This document shows positions 21,215-29,690 of a DNA stretch of 64,000 nucleotides, piece by piece. This DNA comes from Alphaproteobacteria bacterium (GTDB taxonomy: Bacteria; Pseudomonadota; Alphaproteobacteria; Sphingomonadales; Sphingomonadaceae). The position numbers and the translations under genes were made by a program. The notes beneath the pieces are model-generated. The model searched no databases. It was not told the DNA's origin and worked only from the letters and a program-made list of their open reading frames with translations. The DNA lies in contig QBLU01000006.1 in assembly GCA_003241875.1 (NCBI GenBank), positions 12,893 to 76,892 on the forward strand, in the 5' to 3' direction. Numbering within the stretch: position 1 is the first letter of the stretch; each line of letters opens with the position of its first letter.

Positions 21215-21694
21215 TCAGTCGTCGACCGGCTGCAAGCCCTCGGGGTCCAGCATGCCGGCGATGCGATGGGCGGCCCGGCGCGCAAAGCGCAGCGTCTCGA
21301 CCTTGCGACGCGCGGCATTGAGCACGACCCATGGCGCCGGGCGAAGCTCTTCGGCGTCGAAACGGTCGGCAACGATCAACCCGCAACGTTCCGGCGCGAA
21401 GTCCGCGGTGTCGAACAATGCCAGCGGAAACCCCGCCGGCACGGCCCAGAAAAAGCGGTCGCAATAGTCGAGATAGGCGGGCCATTTGCGATCGCCCCGC
21501 AGGTCGGCCAGCGACACCTTGATCTCCACGATCGTCAGCCGGCCCTGGCCGTCTATCCCCATGATATCGGCGCGGCGGCCGCAGCCGAGCGACACTTCCG
21601 CCAGCGGCGCGACGCCGCCCCGCACGAGCAGGCGCGAAACCCCCCGGCAGACATCGACGGCAGTCGGCAAGCGATCGGCGGCAAGGTCACCCAT
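21215..21694 (-). CDS. mmcB: MmcB family DNA repair protein
   Basis: A 159-residue protein fitting MmcB (DUF2204-like, restriction-nuclease fold): GRRADIMGIDGQGRLTIVEI then KVSLADLRGDRKWPAYLDYC, the D-(X)-ExK arrangement of PD-(D/E)XK nucleases. In Caulobacter mmcB is DNA-damage-induced and acts with ImuB and DnaE2. Here the Glu in IVEIK and the upstream Asp in RADIM are present. The ATG at 21694 is chosen because upstream sequence is unrelated to the family. SleB lies 56 bases upstream on the same strand. Confidence 0.86.
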   Translation of the reverse strand: MGDLAADRLPTAVDVCRGVSRLLVRGGVAPLAEVSLGCGRRADIMGIDGQGRLTIVEIKVSLADLRGDRKWPAYLDYCDRFFWAVPAGFPLALFDTADFAPERCGLIVADRFDAEELRPAPWVVLNAARRKVETLRFARRAAHRIAGMLDPEGLQPVDD

Positions 21695-21750
21695 GCCGCC
21701 GATGCTAAACAGAACAGACTGGGAACGTAAAGCCCCGGCGGCAGCGCCGC

Positions 21751-22440
21751 TCAGCGATAGAAGACGTGACGGCCGATCGTTGCGACGCGCGTCTTGCCGG
21801 ACCAGTTCGGGGCGACATAGGTGGCATGGAACGACAGCGCCTTGGGGGCGACGTCGACCCACATGTCCTTGGCGGCGATCTGGGCGATGGCCTGGGCGAT
21901 CCGCCAATCGCGACCGGCGGCCGGTACGCGGCTGCGATCATAGCTGAACTGCTTGGGCTGGTTGATGACACCGCAGATGTTGCTGGCGTAACGGCCCGAT
22001 TCGACGCGGTTGATGATGGCCTGGGCAACGGCAAGCTGGCCTTCCAGCGGCTCGCCGCGCGATTCGAAATAGACGGCGGTGGCGAGGCAGCGGAGCTCGC
22101 TGTCGCTGGCCACGGCATCGGCGGCATCCATCGAGGCAATCAGCGTGGTCAATTTGGCGGGGCGCACGGTCGGCTCGGTCACGCTGCCGTCGTCGGACAG
22201 GTCGGCGAGGCGGGCGGCGGCGGTGATATCGGCGGGGGTGGTCGCGGCGAGCACGGCGGCAGAGGCGGCGGCTTCGGCGGGCGACAGGGGAGCAAGAAGG
22301 TCATCGGAGATGGTCGGTCCGGTCGACGCGTCGAACGTGTCGGCCTGCGGCACACCGGCGGCCATCAGGAGGACGGCACCGGCGGTCATGATGATCAGCC
22401 GCTGTGTCCTGGCGCTGATCGAAGAAAAACCAAAATTCAT
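21751..22440 (-). CDS. SleB-like cell-wall hydrolase
   Basis: A 229-residue protein with an N-terminal hydrophobic signal or anchor (LIIMTAGAVLLMAAGVPQ), a low-complexity Ala-rich linker, and the Hydrolase_2 (SleB/CwlJ) domain from about residue 115: CLATAVYFESRGEPLEGQLA with the catalytic Glu, then AQAIINRVESGRYASNICGV and a C-terminal HATYVAPNW. SleB domains cleave the glycan of peptidoglycan. It sits in the periplasm, and its target may be division or growth remodelling. Followed by mmcB on the same strand. Confidence 0.9.
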   Translation of the reverse strand: MNFGFSSISARTQRLIIMTAGAVLLMAAGVPQADTFDASTGPTISDDLLAPLSPAEAAASAAVLAATTPADITAAARLADLSDDGSVTEPTVRPAKLTTLIASMDAADAVASDSELRCLATAVYFESRGEPLEGQLAVAQAIINRVESGRYASNICGVINQPKQFSYDRSRVPAAGRDWRIAQAIAQIAAKDMWVDVAPKALSFHATYVAPNWSGKTRVATIGRHVFYR

Positions 22441-22628
22441 TCAAACTGCAATCGAGCACGGCCTTTTCCGGGTCCGCTTCCGGATGATGCTCCCCAAAAT
22501 CACGCTGGGAGCCTCGTCATCCTTGGCTGGGCTGAAGCCCGGTCCGGTCCGCTTCGGTCAACTTCGCACCGCCCGCCCAAGGGCTGTGCAACCAATGACC
22601 AAGCTGAACCGTAGATTACAGACGCGGG

Positions 22629-22952
22629 TCAACTCGTCGCCAATGTTTCGGCGACGAACCGTGCGGCGTCCGGGATGTCCAGTTCTATGACCCATAGATC
22701 CGGGTCGTTGCGCCGTGCCCGCTCGATCCAGGCGGGAATCGCCTCACCCTCGGCGATCGGCAGCCATTCATAGCCGCCGGATGGCGCCAGCGTGGCGGCC
22801 AGCAGCCGGGTTTCCCCGTGGTCCCGCGTGACGATGGCGATGCTGCCCGCGGTGGCGTCGCCGCGCGCCAGCACCGCCGCGAAACCACCGGCGGCATCGA
22901 CGCGCCGCAGCAGCGCCGACACCTTGATGCTGCTCGCCAGCCGTACTGTCAT
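22629..22952 (-). CDS. DUF1491 family protein
   Basis: A 107-residue protein of the alphaproteobacterial DUF1491 family: VRLASSIKVSALLRRVDAAG, ARGDATAGSIAIVTRDHG, and DPDLWVIELDIPDAARFVAE. Such genes lie near ptsN in many alphaproteobacteria. The function is unknown. The ATG at 22952 lies two bases after the ptsN stop, so it is probably cotranscribed with ptsN and hpf. Confidence 0.82.
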   Translation of the reverse strand: MTVRLASSIKVSALLRRVDAAGGFAAVLARGDATAGSIAIVTRDHGETRLLAATLAPSGGYEWLPIAEGEAIPAWIERARRNDPDLWVIELDIPDAARFVAETLATS

Positions 22953-22954
22953 GA

Positions 22955-23431
22955 TCAGCCGGGCTGGCCGACCAGCGCGCCACCGATGACCGCGCGCAAG
23001 GCCCGGGCGTCGCCGGCGGCGCGCATCGCGGCCAGCGTATCCGGATCCCGCAACGCCCGGCTGACCTTGGCCAGCGCCTTCAGATGATCGGCGCCGGCGC
23101 CATCCGGCGACAACAACAGCACCACGACATCGACAGCCTCGGTATCGAGCGCGCCATAGTCGACGCCGGTTGCCAGCCGCGCGACGACCGCCGTCACGGC
23201 CTCGAGGCCCGCCAGGCGCGCATGCGGAATCGCCGCGCCCTGCCCAAAGCCGGTGGCGCCCAGGGTCTCCCGCTCGCGCACCCGTTCGATGATCCTCGTC
23301 GCCGGCAGGCCGGTCACCTCTGCCGCCGTCGCAGCCAACTGCTCGAACAAGGCGTCCTTCGATGCGGCCTCGATGCCGATCAGGATGGCGCCGGGCCCGA
23401 CCAGATCGGCAAAACCACCATGGCTGGTCAT
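22955..23431 (-). CDS. ptsN: PTS-Ntr nitrogen regulatory IIA component PtsN
   Basis: A 158-residue EIIA(Ntr)-like protein. The phospho-acceptor His70 is in GAAIPHARL, and VIERV-type RIIERVRERETLGATGFG precedes it. PtsN takes phosphate from NPr and, mostly unphosphorylated, modulates potassium transport and sigma-54-linked functions. It overlaps hpf upstream (ATGA) and leads into DUF1491. In many bacteria rpoN precedes hpf and ptsN; here rpoN is absent. Confidence 0.92.
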   Translation of the reverse strand: MTSHGGFADLVGPGAILIGIEAASKDALFEQLAATAAEVTGLPATRIIERVRERETLGATGFGQGAAIPHARLAGLEAVTAVVARLATGVDYGALDTEAVDVVVLLLSPDGAGADHLKALAKVSRALRDPDTLAAMRAAGDARALRAVIGGALVGQPG

Positions 23432-24048
23432 TTCGCGGCGCTGGTGCTGGCCCGGCGTGGCTCGACCCAGCCGATGCTGCCATCGTCGCGGCGATAGACC
23501 ATGTTGTGATCGCCACTGGCGCTGTTGACGAACAGCAGCGCCGTCGTGTTGCGCAAATCGAGCATCATCACCGCATCGCCGACGCTGGCTTCCGGGATAT
23601 CGACCCGGGTTTCGGCGATGACGAGCGGGTGATCACCCTCGACCTCGGCTTCGTCCGGTGCCGCTGCAAAGACCTTGTAGTCGGCATTGTCGAGCACGGC
23701 CGCCATTTCGGCGATGCCGGCGCGTTCCGCCGAGCGCTCGGCCCCCGGCCCATGGCGGTCCTTCAGCCGGCGCATATAGCGGCGAAGCTGCTTGTCGATC
23801 CGATCGGCGGCGCCATCGAAGGCCAGATGCGCCTCGGCGCCGCGGTTGCTGCCCTTCATGATGATGTCCGACATCACGTGCATGACGATGTCGCAGGCAA
23901 AGTGGCCATGCGGCGCCGGCGCCAATGTGACCTGTGCCGAAATGGCCCGGGGGAAGTATTTTTCGACCATCGCGCCGAGCCGCTCGCGCACATGAGTTGC
24001 GAAGGCGGCACCGGTGTCGACCTGATGCCCCGAGATGCGAATGTCCAT
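23428..24048 (-). CDS. hpf: Long-form ribosome hibernation factor HPF
   Basis: A 206-residue protein with the two-domain structure of long HPF: an N-terminal HPF/YfiA domain (MDIRISGHQVDTG to about residue 100) and a C-terminal dimerisation domain (ALLFVNSASGDHNMVYRRDD near the end), joined by a linker rich in Glu and Ala. It binds the 30S subunit and dimerises ribosomes into 100S particles in slow growth. AGGAG lies six bases before the ATG at 24048. It leads hpf-ptsN-DUF1491 with ATGA overlap to ptsN. Confidence 0.93.
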   Translation of the reverse strand: MDIRISGHQVDTGAAFATHVRERLGAMVEKYFPRAISAQVTLAPAPHGHFACDIVMHVMSDIIMKGSNRGAEAHLAFDGAADRIDKQLRRYMRRLKDRHGPGAERSAERAGIAEMAAVLDNADYKVFAAAPDEAEVEGDHPLVIAETRVDIPEASVGDAVMMLDLRNTTALLFVNSASGDHNMVYRRDDGSIGWVEPRRASTSAAK

Positions 24049-24172
24049 GTCTGTCTCCTGCGCCGCAACGTCCGTCGACTTGCGGGCGGTCGCTCTATGC
24101 CTCGCCTCGCCTGCGGTCAATGACCCCGCGTGCGCTGGGATTAGAAGAGCGACGTGCCCGTAACAAACAACG

Positions 24173-24838
24173 TCAATGGAGCCAGAGTGGATCCTTGAGC
24201 CCGGCAACAAATGTGGCGTGGCGTTCAAGTTCGGCGGCAGTCGCCGCATGCGCACGGGCAACGAACGCGACCCGCTCGACAACGACATCGGCAACCACCG
24301 CCTGCGCCGCCAGATCAAAGCCGATCTGGCGCCCACCGCTCAGTTCCACGTACACCTGGGCGAGCAGCTCGGCGTCGAGCAGGGCGCCGTGCTTGGTGCG
24401 CGCCGACAGGTCGATGTTGTAGCGCGAGCACAGCCCGTCGAGGGTGTTCTTGCCGCCGGGATGCTTGCGCCGCGCAATCTCGAGCGTGTCGATGGCGCGG
24501 GCGTGGGGGATGACCGGCATGTTGGCCCGCTTCAATTCCCAGTTGAGGAATTCCATGTCGAACACGGCATTGTGCGCGATCAGCGGATCATCGCCGATGA
24601 AGGCCAGGAAATCGTCGATCACCATCTCGAACACCGGCTGGCCGGTCAGGAAATCCGTCGACAGGCCGTGGACCCCCTGGGCATCCTTGGGCATCGGCCG
24701 GCAGGGGTCGAGATAGGTGTGGAAGGTCCGGCCGGTGACGACCTTGCCGATCATCTCGACGGCCCCGATCTCGACGATGCGGTGGCCGTCGCCCGGGAAA
24801 ATCCCGGTGGTTTCGGTATCGAAGACGATTTCGCGCAT
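24173..24838 (-). CDS. dnaQ: DNA polymerase III epsilon (proofreading exonuclease)
   Basis: A 221-residue DEDDh exonuclease: FDTETTG (ExoI), IVEIGAVE, HNAVFDMEFLNWEL (ExoII) and HGALLDAELLAQVYVEL (ExoIII with the His). It proofreads in the replicase core. The ATG at 24838 is chosen since MREIVFDTETTG is the family start. The C-terminus is short. It follows coaE on the same strand with a 61-base gap, as in many alphaproteobacteria. Confidence 0.95.
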   Translation of the reverse strand: MREIVFDTETTGIFPGDGHRIVEIGAVEMIGKVVTGRTFHTYLDPCRPMPKDAQGVHGLSTDFLTGQPVFEMVIDDFLAFIGDDPLIAHNAVFDMEFLNWELKRANMPVIPHARAIDTLEIARRKHPGGKNTLDGLCSRYNIDLSARTKHGALLDAELLAQVYVELSGGRQIGFDLAAQAVVADVVVERVAFVARAHAATAAELERHATFVAGLKDPLWLH

Positions 24839-24899
24839 GGCGGCGATGTAGCGGCTGGCGATGCGGTTGAGAAGGGCCGCTGCGGCGAGCCGCGAGCGA

Positions 24900-25484
24900 T
24901 CAGCGCCGGCGCAGGTCGGCAACGATGCGACGCACCGCCAGCAGCGTGTGTCGCCGGCCGCGCCCGGTCTCGATGACGATATCGGCCCGCCGGCGCTTTT
25001 CGCTGTCGGGCATCTGGGTCTTCAGGATGGCGCCGAACTTGGCCGCCGTCATGCCCGGCCGCGCCAGCACCCGCGCCCGCTGGACCCGCGCCGGCGCGCT
25101 GACCACGACGGTCAGGTGACAGCGCCGCCAGCCGCCCTTTTCGAACAACAGCGGCACATCGAGGACGACCGCAGCCTTGCGCCGATGCGCCCCCAGGAAC
25201 GTCGACTGCGCCTCGGCCACCAGCGGGTGCAGGATCGCTTCCAGCTGCTTCAGGCCAGCATGGTTGCCGAACACATGCGCGCCCAGCCGCTCGCGATGCA
25301 GCCCGCCGGCATGGGTGGTGCCCGGAAACGCCGCTTCGATCGCCGCCAGCGCGCGGCCGCCCGGGCCCTGCACCCGGCGCACCTCGGCATCGGCATCGAA
25401 CACCGGCACGCCCAGGCTGCGGAACATCGCCGCCACCGTCGACTTGCCCATGCCGATGGATCCGGTGAGGCCGATGATGATCAT
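24900..25484 (-). CDS. coaE: Dephospho-CoA kinase
   Basis: A 194-residue kinase that makes the last step of coenzyme A synthesis, ATP-dependent phosphorylation of dephospho-CoA. Walker A GLTGSIGMGKST is at the start; VFDADAEVR, HPLVAEAQ and DVPLLFEKGGW (CoA-binding) are all present. Its ATG overlaps the aroE stop (ATGA), so it belongs to the overlapping run coaE, aroE, maf, ppsR. Confidence 0.95.
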   Translation of the reverse strand: MIIIGLTGSIGMGKSTVAAMFRSLGVPVFDADAEVRRVQGPGGRALAAIEAAFPGTTHAGGLHRERLGAHVFGNHAGLKQLEAILHPLVAEAQSTFLGAHRRKAAVVLDVPLLFEKGGWRRCHLTVVVSAPARVQRARVLARPGMTAAKFGAILKTQMPDSEKRRRADIVIETGRGRRHTLLAVRRIVADLRRR

Positions 25485-26353
25485 CGGGTCAGCAACGCCC
25501 GCAGCTCGGCGTCATGCTGACGCGGCGCCGGCACCTGGAAGAACAACTGAAAGGCGAGGTCGGCCTGCCCGATCAACATGGTCAGGCCATCGACGGTGCG
25601 GCGGCCATGGGCAGCGGCTTCGGCAAGCAGCTGGGTTTCGAGCGGCGCATAGACCATGTCGAAGACCAGCGCCGCCGCATCCGTCAGCGGCAGCGCATCG
25701 AGCACCTCGGCCGGCATGCGCTGCTGCCCCGTCATGCCCAGCGGGCTGGCGTTGATGACCGTGTCGGCATCGCGCAACGCCGCGGCGGCATCCTGGAAGC
25801 GGTGGACGCTGCCGGCCAGGCCAAAGGCGTCGAGCAGGTCCTGCGCCCGTTCCTGCCGCCGCACGACGATGCGAAGCTCGCGCATGCCGGCGATATCGAG
25901 CGCGTGCAGCGCCGCCCGCGCGGCGCCGCCGGCCCCGATCAGGCAGGTGACACCCGCATCGCGCTGCCCGGAGGCGGCATCGATGCCGTGGAGCACGCCC
26001 TCGACATCGCTGTTCTCGCCGATCAGCCCCTTGCCGGAGCGATAGATGCAATTGGTGGCGCCGACCTTCTGCGCCGTCCGCAGTGCCGAATCGACGAGCT
26101 GCAGCGCGGCGATCTTGTGCGGAATGGTGACATTGCAGCCCCGCCACGCCGGATCGTCGCGGCGCTCGGCAAGATAGCGGGCGAGACCGTCGGCGCGGAC
26201 GCGCGTGGCGCGATATTCTCCGCGCACGCCGGCCTTCTGCAGCCAGAAATTGTGGATGATCGGCGACTTCGACTGGTAGATTGGATCGCCGATGACCTCG
26301 GCATAGGGAGCTTCCCCCAGGTTGAGCCGCGGCCCCGATGGCTTGGCCGTCAT
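25481..26353 (-). CDS. aroE: Shikimate dehydrogenase
   Basis: A 290-residue enzyme of the shikimate pathway that reduces 3-dehydroshikimate with NADPH. The N-terminal domain has GDPIYQSKSPIIHNFWLQ and NVTIPHKIAAL with the catalytic Lys; the NADPH domain has IGAGGAARAALHAL. NSDVEG carries the catalytic Asp. It overlaps coaE and maf by ATGA junctions, giving a tightly coupled unit of coenzyme, aromatic and nucleotide-hygiene genes. Confidence 0.95.
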   Translation of the reverse strand: MTAKPSGPRLNLGEAPYAEVIGDPIYQSKSPIIHNFWLQKAGVRGEYRATRVRADGLARYLAERRDDPAWRGCNVTIPHKIAALQLVDSALRTAQKVGATNCIYRSGKGLIGENSDVEGVLHGIDAASGQRDAGVTCLIGAGGAARAALHALDIAGMRELRIVVRRQERAQDLLDAFGLAGSVHRFQDAAAALRDADTVINASPLGMTGQQRMPAEVLDALPLTDAAALVFDMVYAPLETQLLAEAAAHGRRTVDGLTMLIGQADLAFQLFFQVPAPRQHDAELRALLTR

Positions 26354-26943
26354 GCCGACAGGACCCCGCGCACCCGCAGGTAATCGAGCAGCGCCAGCAA
26401 CGGCAGGCCGCGAATGGTGAACTGGTCGCCGTCGACCCGCGTGAACAATTGTGCCCCCAGCCCCTCGATCCGGTAACAGCCGACGCAGCCGAGCACGGCG
26501 TCGCCTTCGCGGTCCAGATAATCGGAGATGAAACCATCAGACAATGGCCGCATGGTCAACCGCGCCGCGGCACCGGCGCGCCAGACCGCGGTGCCGTTCT
26601 CCGCGATGACCGCGGCGGAGATCAGCCGGTGCGTGGTGCCGGACAACTGGCGCAACTGCGCTTCGGCGCGCGGCCGCGTCTCGGGCTTGGCGAGCAGGCT
26701 GCCGTCGGCCGCAACCACGACGCTGTCGGCGCCGAGCACCAGCACGCCCGGATTGGCGCGCGAGATCTTGATCGCCTTCAGTTCGGCGAGCGCGTCGGCG
26801 ATGCGTTCCGGGGATGCCGCCTCGGCGGCCAGCGCCGCGGTCACGCCCTCTTCATCGACATGCGCCGGCAGCGGCTGGTGCTCGACGCCGGCGGCGGTCA
26901 GCATCGCCCGGCGCGCCGCACTCTGGCTGGCGAGGATGATCAA
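26350..26943 (-). CDS. maf: Maf-like nucleotide pyrophosphatase
   Basis: A 197-residue Maf/Ham1-type nucleotide pyrophosphatase: LASQSAARRAMLTAAG at the N-terminus, LVLGADSVVVAADG, and GCVGCYRIEGLGAQLF. Maf proteins hydrolyse nucleoside triphosphates (dTTP, UTP or modified pyrimidines) and affect septum formation. It overlaps aroE and ppsR by ATGA, and is adjacent to the presumed origin region, an arrangement common in alphaproteobacteria. Confidence 0.93.
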   Translation of the reverse strand: MIILASQSAARRAMLTAAGVEHQPLPAHVDEEGVTAALAAEAASPERIADALAELKAIKISRANPGVLVLGADSVVVAADGSLLAKPETRPRAEAQLRQLSGTTHRLISAAVIAENGTAVWRAGAAARLTMRPLSDGFISDYLDREGDAVLGCVGCYRIEGLGAQLFTRVDGDQFTIRGLPLLALLDYLRVRGVLSA

Positions 26944-27806
26944 GCCGGGTCGGCTCCGTCGGCGGCTGCCTTGATATCGCTGGCCTTGTCGGTGCGCGCC
27001 TGGACGAGATTGATGATGGCGGCGGCGGTTTCCTCGATCGATCGCCGGGTCACGTCGATGACCGGGATATCATGGTCGGCAAACAGCCGGCGGGCATAGG
27101 CAAGTTCGGACTCGATCCCGCCGAGGTCGACATAATCGGTGTCGGGCGCCTGTCCCAGCGTCAGCAGGCGATTGCGCCGGATGGCGACCAGCCGATCGGG
27201 GGCGGTGGTCAGGCCGACGACCAGCGGACTCTTCAGCCCGAACAACACCCCCGGCGGCGGCGATTGCGGCACGATCGGGATATTGGCGGTCTTGTAGCCG
27301 CGATTGGCGAGATAGATCGAGGTCGGCGTCTTCGAGGTTCGCGACACGCCGGCGAGGACGATGTCGGCTTCCTCCCAATCGTCGTGTCCGGCGCCATCAT
27401 CATGGACCATCGTGTAGTTGATGGCATCGACACGCTGGAAATAGGCGGCATCCATGACATGCTGGCGGCCCGGACGCCGGGTCGCGACCTGGCCGAGCAG
27501 TTCCGACAGCGCGCCGATCGTCGGATCGAGCGGCGAGACGATCGGCAGGCCGAGGCTCGTGCAGCGTTGCTCGAGCCGCTCGCGGACGCCGCCGTCGACC
27601 AGCGTGTAGATGATGAGCCCGGGCTTGCGGGTGATTTCCTCGATGACCCGATCGAGATGCCCCTCCGACCGCACCATCGGCCAGAAATGCTTGATCGCCT
27701 CGACGCCTTCGAAGCGGGCCAGCCCGGCCTTGGCAATCGATTCAAGGGTTTCCCCCGTCGAATCGCTGACGAGATGCAGGTGGAGCTTGGCACGATCGCC
27801 GCTCAT
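26940..27806 (-). CDS. ppsR: PEP synthase/PPDK regulatory kinase-pyrophosphorylase
   Basis: A 288-residue PpsR/DUF299 protein: LHLVSDSTGETLESIAKA at the start and the P-loop-like GVSRTSKTPTSIYLANRGYK in the middle. It adds or removes phosphate on a threonine of pyruvate phosphate dikinase or PEP synthase, using ADP. The ATG at 27806 gives the family N-terminus (SGDRAKLHLHL); an in-frame codon at 27833 would add nine residues. It is the first gene left of the origin-like interval, and overlaps maf. Confidence 0.92.
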   Translation of the reverse strand: MSGDRAKLHLHLVSDSTGETLESIAKAGLARFEGVEAIKHFWPMVRSEGHLDRVIEEITRKPGLIIYTLVDGGVRERLEQRCTSLGLPIVSPLDPTIGALSELLGQVATRRPGRQHVMDAAYFQRVDAINYTMVHDDGAGHDDWEEADIVLAGVSRTSKTPTSIYLANRGYKTANIPIVPQSPPPGVLFGLKSPLVVGLTTAPDRLVAIRRNRLLTLGQAPDTDYVDLGGIESELAYARRLFADHDIPVIDVTRRSIEETAAAIINLVQARTDKASDIKAAADGADPA

Positions 27807-27852
27807 CGCGACGCTACCGGCGGTCGCGACCAAAATTGTCTGGGGTCAGAAC

Positions 27853-27861
27853 TGGGGATAA
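27853..27861 (-). promoter_or_regulatory. DnaA-box-like site TTATCCCCA
   Basis: One mismatch from TTATCCACA, in the candidate origin. Confidence 0.4.
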
Positions 27862-27985
27862 ACATGGGCTATCGGGGTTAAGCCCGGGCGGTATCGGCGG
27901 GCAAGCGGGATTTTGGGCAATCTCGCCGACTTTCACGACCGCCGCCGCGATTCCGTCCGCAGGTGGAAGACTCCACAGGCGGTGC

Positions 27986-27994
27986 TGTGGATAA
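27986..27994 (-). promoter_or_regulatory. DnaA box TTATCCACA (perfect)
   Basis: Perfect consensus DnaA box on the minus strand in the interval between ppsR and hemE. Confidence 0.65.
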
Positions 27995-28048
27995 CGGGGA
28001 CAAGTCGAGCGACTCGCGCCGAGTCACCGGATTGCCAGCGGCTTGAAC

Positions 28049-28057
28049 TGTGGATGA
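28049..28057 (-). promoter_or_regulatory. DnaA-box-like site TCATCCACA
   Basis: One mismatch from TTATCCACA, minus strand, in the candidate origin. Confidence 0.45.
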
Positions 28058-28081
28058 TTCCCGGGAGACAATGCATCAACA

Positions 28082-28090
28082 CTATCCACA
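28082..28090 (+). promoter_or_regulatory. DnaA-box-like site CTATCCACA
   Basis: One mismatch from TTATCCACA, plus strand, just before the AT-richer stretch that leads to hemE. Confidence 0.5.
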
Positions 28091-28200
28091 GGCCCATCAA
28101 ACACCGTCATCAAGATTCGATTAAACTGATTTGATGCGTGGTTGCCGCGCCGTTTCGAACACCCTTGACCCGCCGTGCCCGGCCCGTGAAAGACAATCCC

Positions 28201-29244
28201 ATGATCACGCCCAAGACCATTGCCGATCCGCCGCTGCTGGCTGTGCTGAAAGGCGAGCGCCGCGATCCACCGCCGGTCTGGCTGATGCGCCAAGCGGGCC
28301 GCTACCTGCCCGAATACCGCGCGCTGCGGGCCGAAAAGGGCGGGTTCCTCCAGCTCGTCTACGACAGCGATGCAGCGGCCGAGATCACCCTGCAACCGAT
28401 CCGCCGGTTCGGCATGGACGGCGCCATCCTGTTTTCCGATATCCTGATCGTGCCGCACGCCATCGGCCAGGGCCTGACCTTTGGTCCCGGCGAAGGCCCG
28501 CAGCTGACGCCGCCGCTGTCGGACGCGCGTTTCGACGCGCTGGTCGCCAAGCCCGAATATCTGGCCAAGATCTACGAAACCGTTGCCAAGGTGAAGGCCC
28601 AGCTCTCGCCCCAGACGACGATGCTCGGTTTTGCCGGCAGTCCCTGGACCGTTGCCACCTATATGGTCGCCGGGCATGGCAGCAAGGACCAGGCCGAAAC
28701 CCGGCGGCTGGCCTATACCGATCCCCAAGGCTTCCAGGCGCTGATCGACAAGATCATCGCCGTCACCGTCGACTATCTGTCCGGCCAGATCGAGGCCGGC
28801 GCTCAGGCCGTGCAGCTGTTCGACAGCTGGGCCGGAACCCTGTCGCCGGCGCAGTTCGAGCGCTGGGTGATCGCGCCGACGGCGGACATCGTCGGCCGGC
28901 TGATGGTGCGGCACGGCGATGTTCCGATCATCGGCTTTCCCAAGGGCGCGGGTGCCAAGCTGGCGGCCTATGCGGCGGAAACCGGCGTCGATGCGGTCGG
29001 TCTTGATGAAACCATCGATCCGGCCTGGGCCGATGCGATGCTGCCGCCGGGCATGCCGGTGCAGGGCAATCTCGATCCGCTGGCGCTCATTTCGGGCGGC
29101 GAGGCGTTGACGACGGCGGTCAATCGCATCCGTGCCGCCTTTGATTCGCGCCCGCATGTCTTCAACCTCGGCCATGGCATCCTGCCCGATGCGCCGATCG
29201 CCCATGTCGAGCAATTGATGGCGATGCTGCGCAAGCCCTTCTGA
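28201..29244 (+). CDS. hemE: Uroporphyrinogen decarboxylase
   Basis: A 347-residue enzyme that removes four carboxyl groups from uroporphyrinogen III to give coproporphyrinogen III. It carries the substrate-site motif WLMRQAGRYLPEYR, GFAGSPWTVATYM, and FPKGAG; the C-terminus has FNLGHGILPDAP. The ATG at 28201 is chosen over earlier in-frame starts that add residues unlike HemE. The stop overlaps the hemJ start (TGATG), so the two haem steps are translated together. It is the first gene on the right of the origin-like interval. Confidence 0.97.
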   Translation: MITPKTIADPPLLAVLKGERRDPPPVWLMRQAGRYLPEYRALRAEKGGFLQLVYDSDAAAEITLQPIRRFGMDGAILFSDILIVPHAIGQGLTFGPGEGPQLTPPLSDARFDALVAKPEYLAKIYETVAKVKAQLSPQTTMLGFAGSPWTVATYMVAGHGSKDQAETRRLAYTDPQGFQALIDKIIAVTVDYLSGQIEAGAQAVQLFDSWAGTLSPAQFERWVIAPTADIVGRLMVRHGDVPIIGFPKGAGAKLAAYAAETGVDAVGLDETIDPAWADAMLPPGMPVQGNLDPLALISGGEALTTAVNRIRAAFDSRPHVFNLGHGILPDAPIAHVEQLMAMLRKPF

Positions 29245-29690
29245 TGGATTCGGCAATCGGCTGGCTCGGCGGCGCCTATCTGTGGGTGAAGGCGGTTCAC
29301 GTCATCTTCGTCATCTTCTGGATGGCGGGCATGTTCATGCTGCCGCGTTTTCTCGTCTACTGGCATCCGCTGCCGGCCGCTGCGCCGGAAAGCGCCCTGT
29401 GGGCCGACCGCTGCAACCGGCTGAAGCGCATCATTCTCAACCCCGGCGTCACCATCGTCTGGGTCCTCGGCCTGGCGCTGGGTTTCCACCTCGGCTGGCC
29501 GCTGTGGCTGTGGCTGAAGCTGCTCTTCGTCCTCGGCCTGTCGGGCTTTCACGGCTGGATGATCGGCGCTGCGAAAAAATTCGCGCGCGGTGAGCGGCCG
29601 TACAGTGAAAAGACGCTGCGGCTGGTCAACGAGATCCCGTCGCTGGTGACGATCGCCGTCGTCATCCTGGTGATCGTCAAGCCCTTCTAG
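29244..29690 (+). CDS. hemJ: Protoporphyrinogen oxidase HemJ
   Basis: A 148-residue membrane protein with four helices. It carries the HemJ pattern of a conserved His in KAVHVIFVIFWMAGMFMLPR and a second in LGLSGFHGWM, which are haem ligands or catalytic residues, and the C-terminal LRLVNEIPSLVTIAVV. HemJ oxidises protoporphyrinogen IX in bacteria without HemG or HemY. It is coupled to hemE. Its stop overlaps the convergent nnrD stop by a few bases. Confidence 0.92.
   Translation: MDSAIGWLGGAYLWVKAVHVIFVIFWMAGMFMLPRFLVYWHPLPAAAPESALWADRCNRLKRIILNPGVTIVWVLGLALGFHLGWPLWLWLKLLFVLGLSGFHGWMIGAAKKFARGERPYSEKTLRLVNEIPSLVTIAVVILVIVKPF

Larger units (their letters stand above)
27807..28200. other. 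Candidate chromosomal replication origin
   Basis: A 394-base gene-free interval between the divergent ppsR and hemE. It holds one perfect DnaA box, TTATCCACA on the minus strand (27986-27994), and three with one mismatch (CTATCCACA at 28082-28090; TCATCCACA on the minus strand at 28049-28057; TTATCCCCA on the minus strand at 27853-27861). CCACAG and CTGTGG face each other at 27973-27990. The stretch 28072-28135 is the most AT-rich. The Caulobacter origin also lies beside hemE. No paired TTAA CtrA site is seen. Confidence 0.65.

Noticed and set aside
27807-28200. CtrA binding sites at the origin as in Caulobacter
   Set aside because: Only isolated TTAA sequences were found, not TTAA-N7-TTAA pairs.
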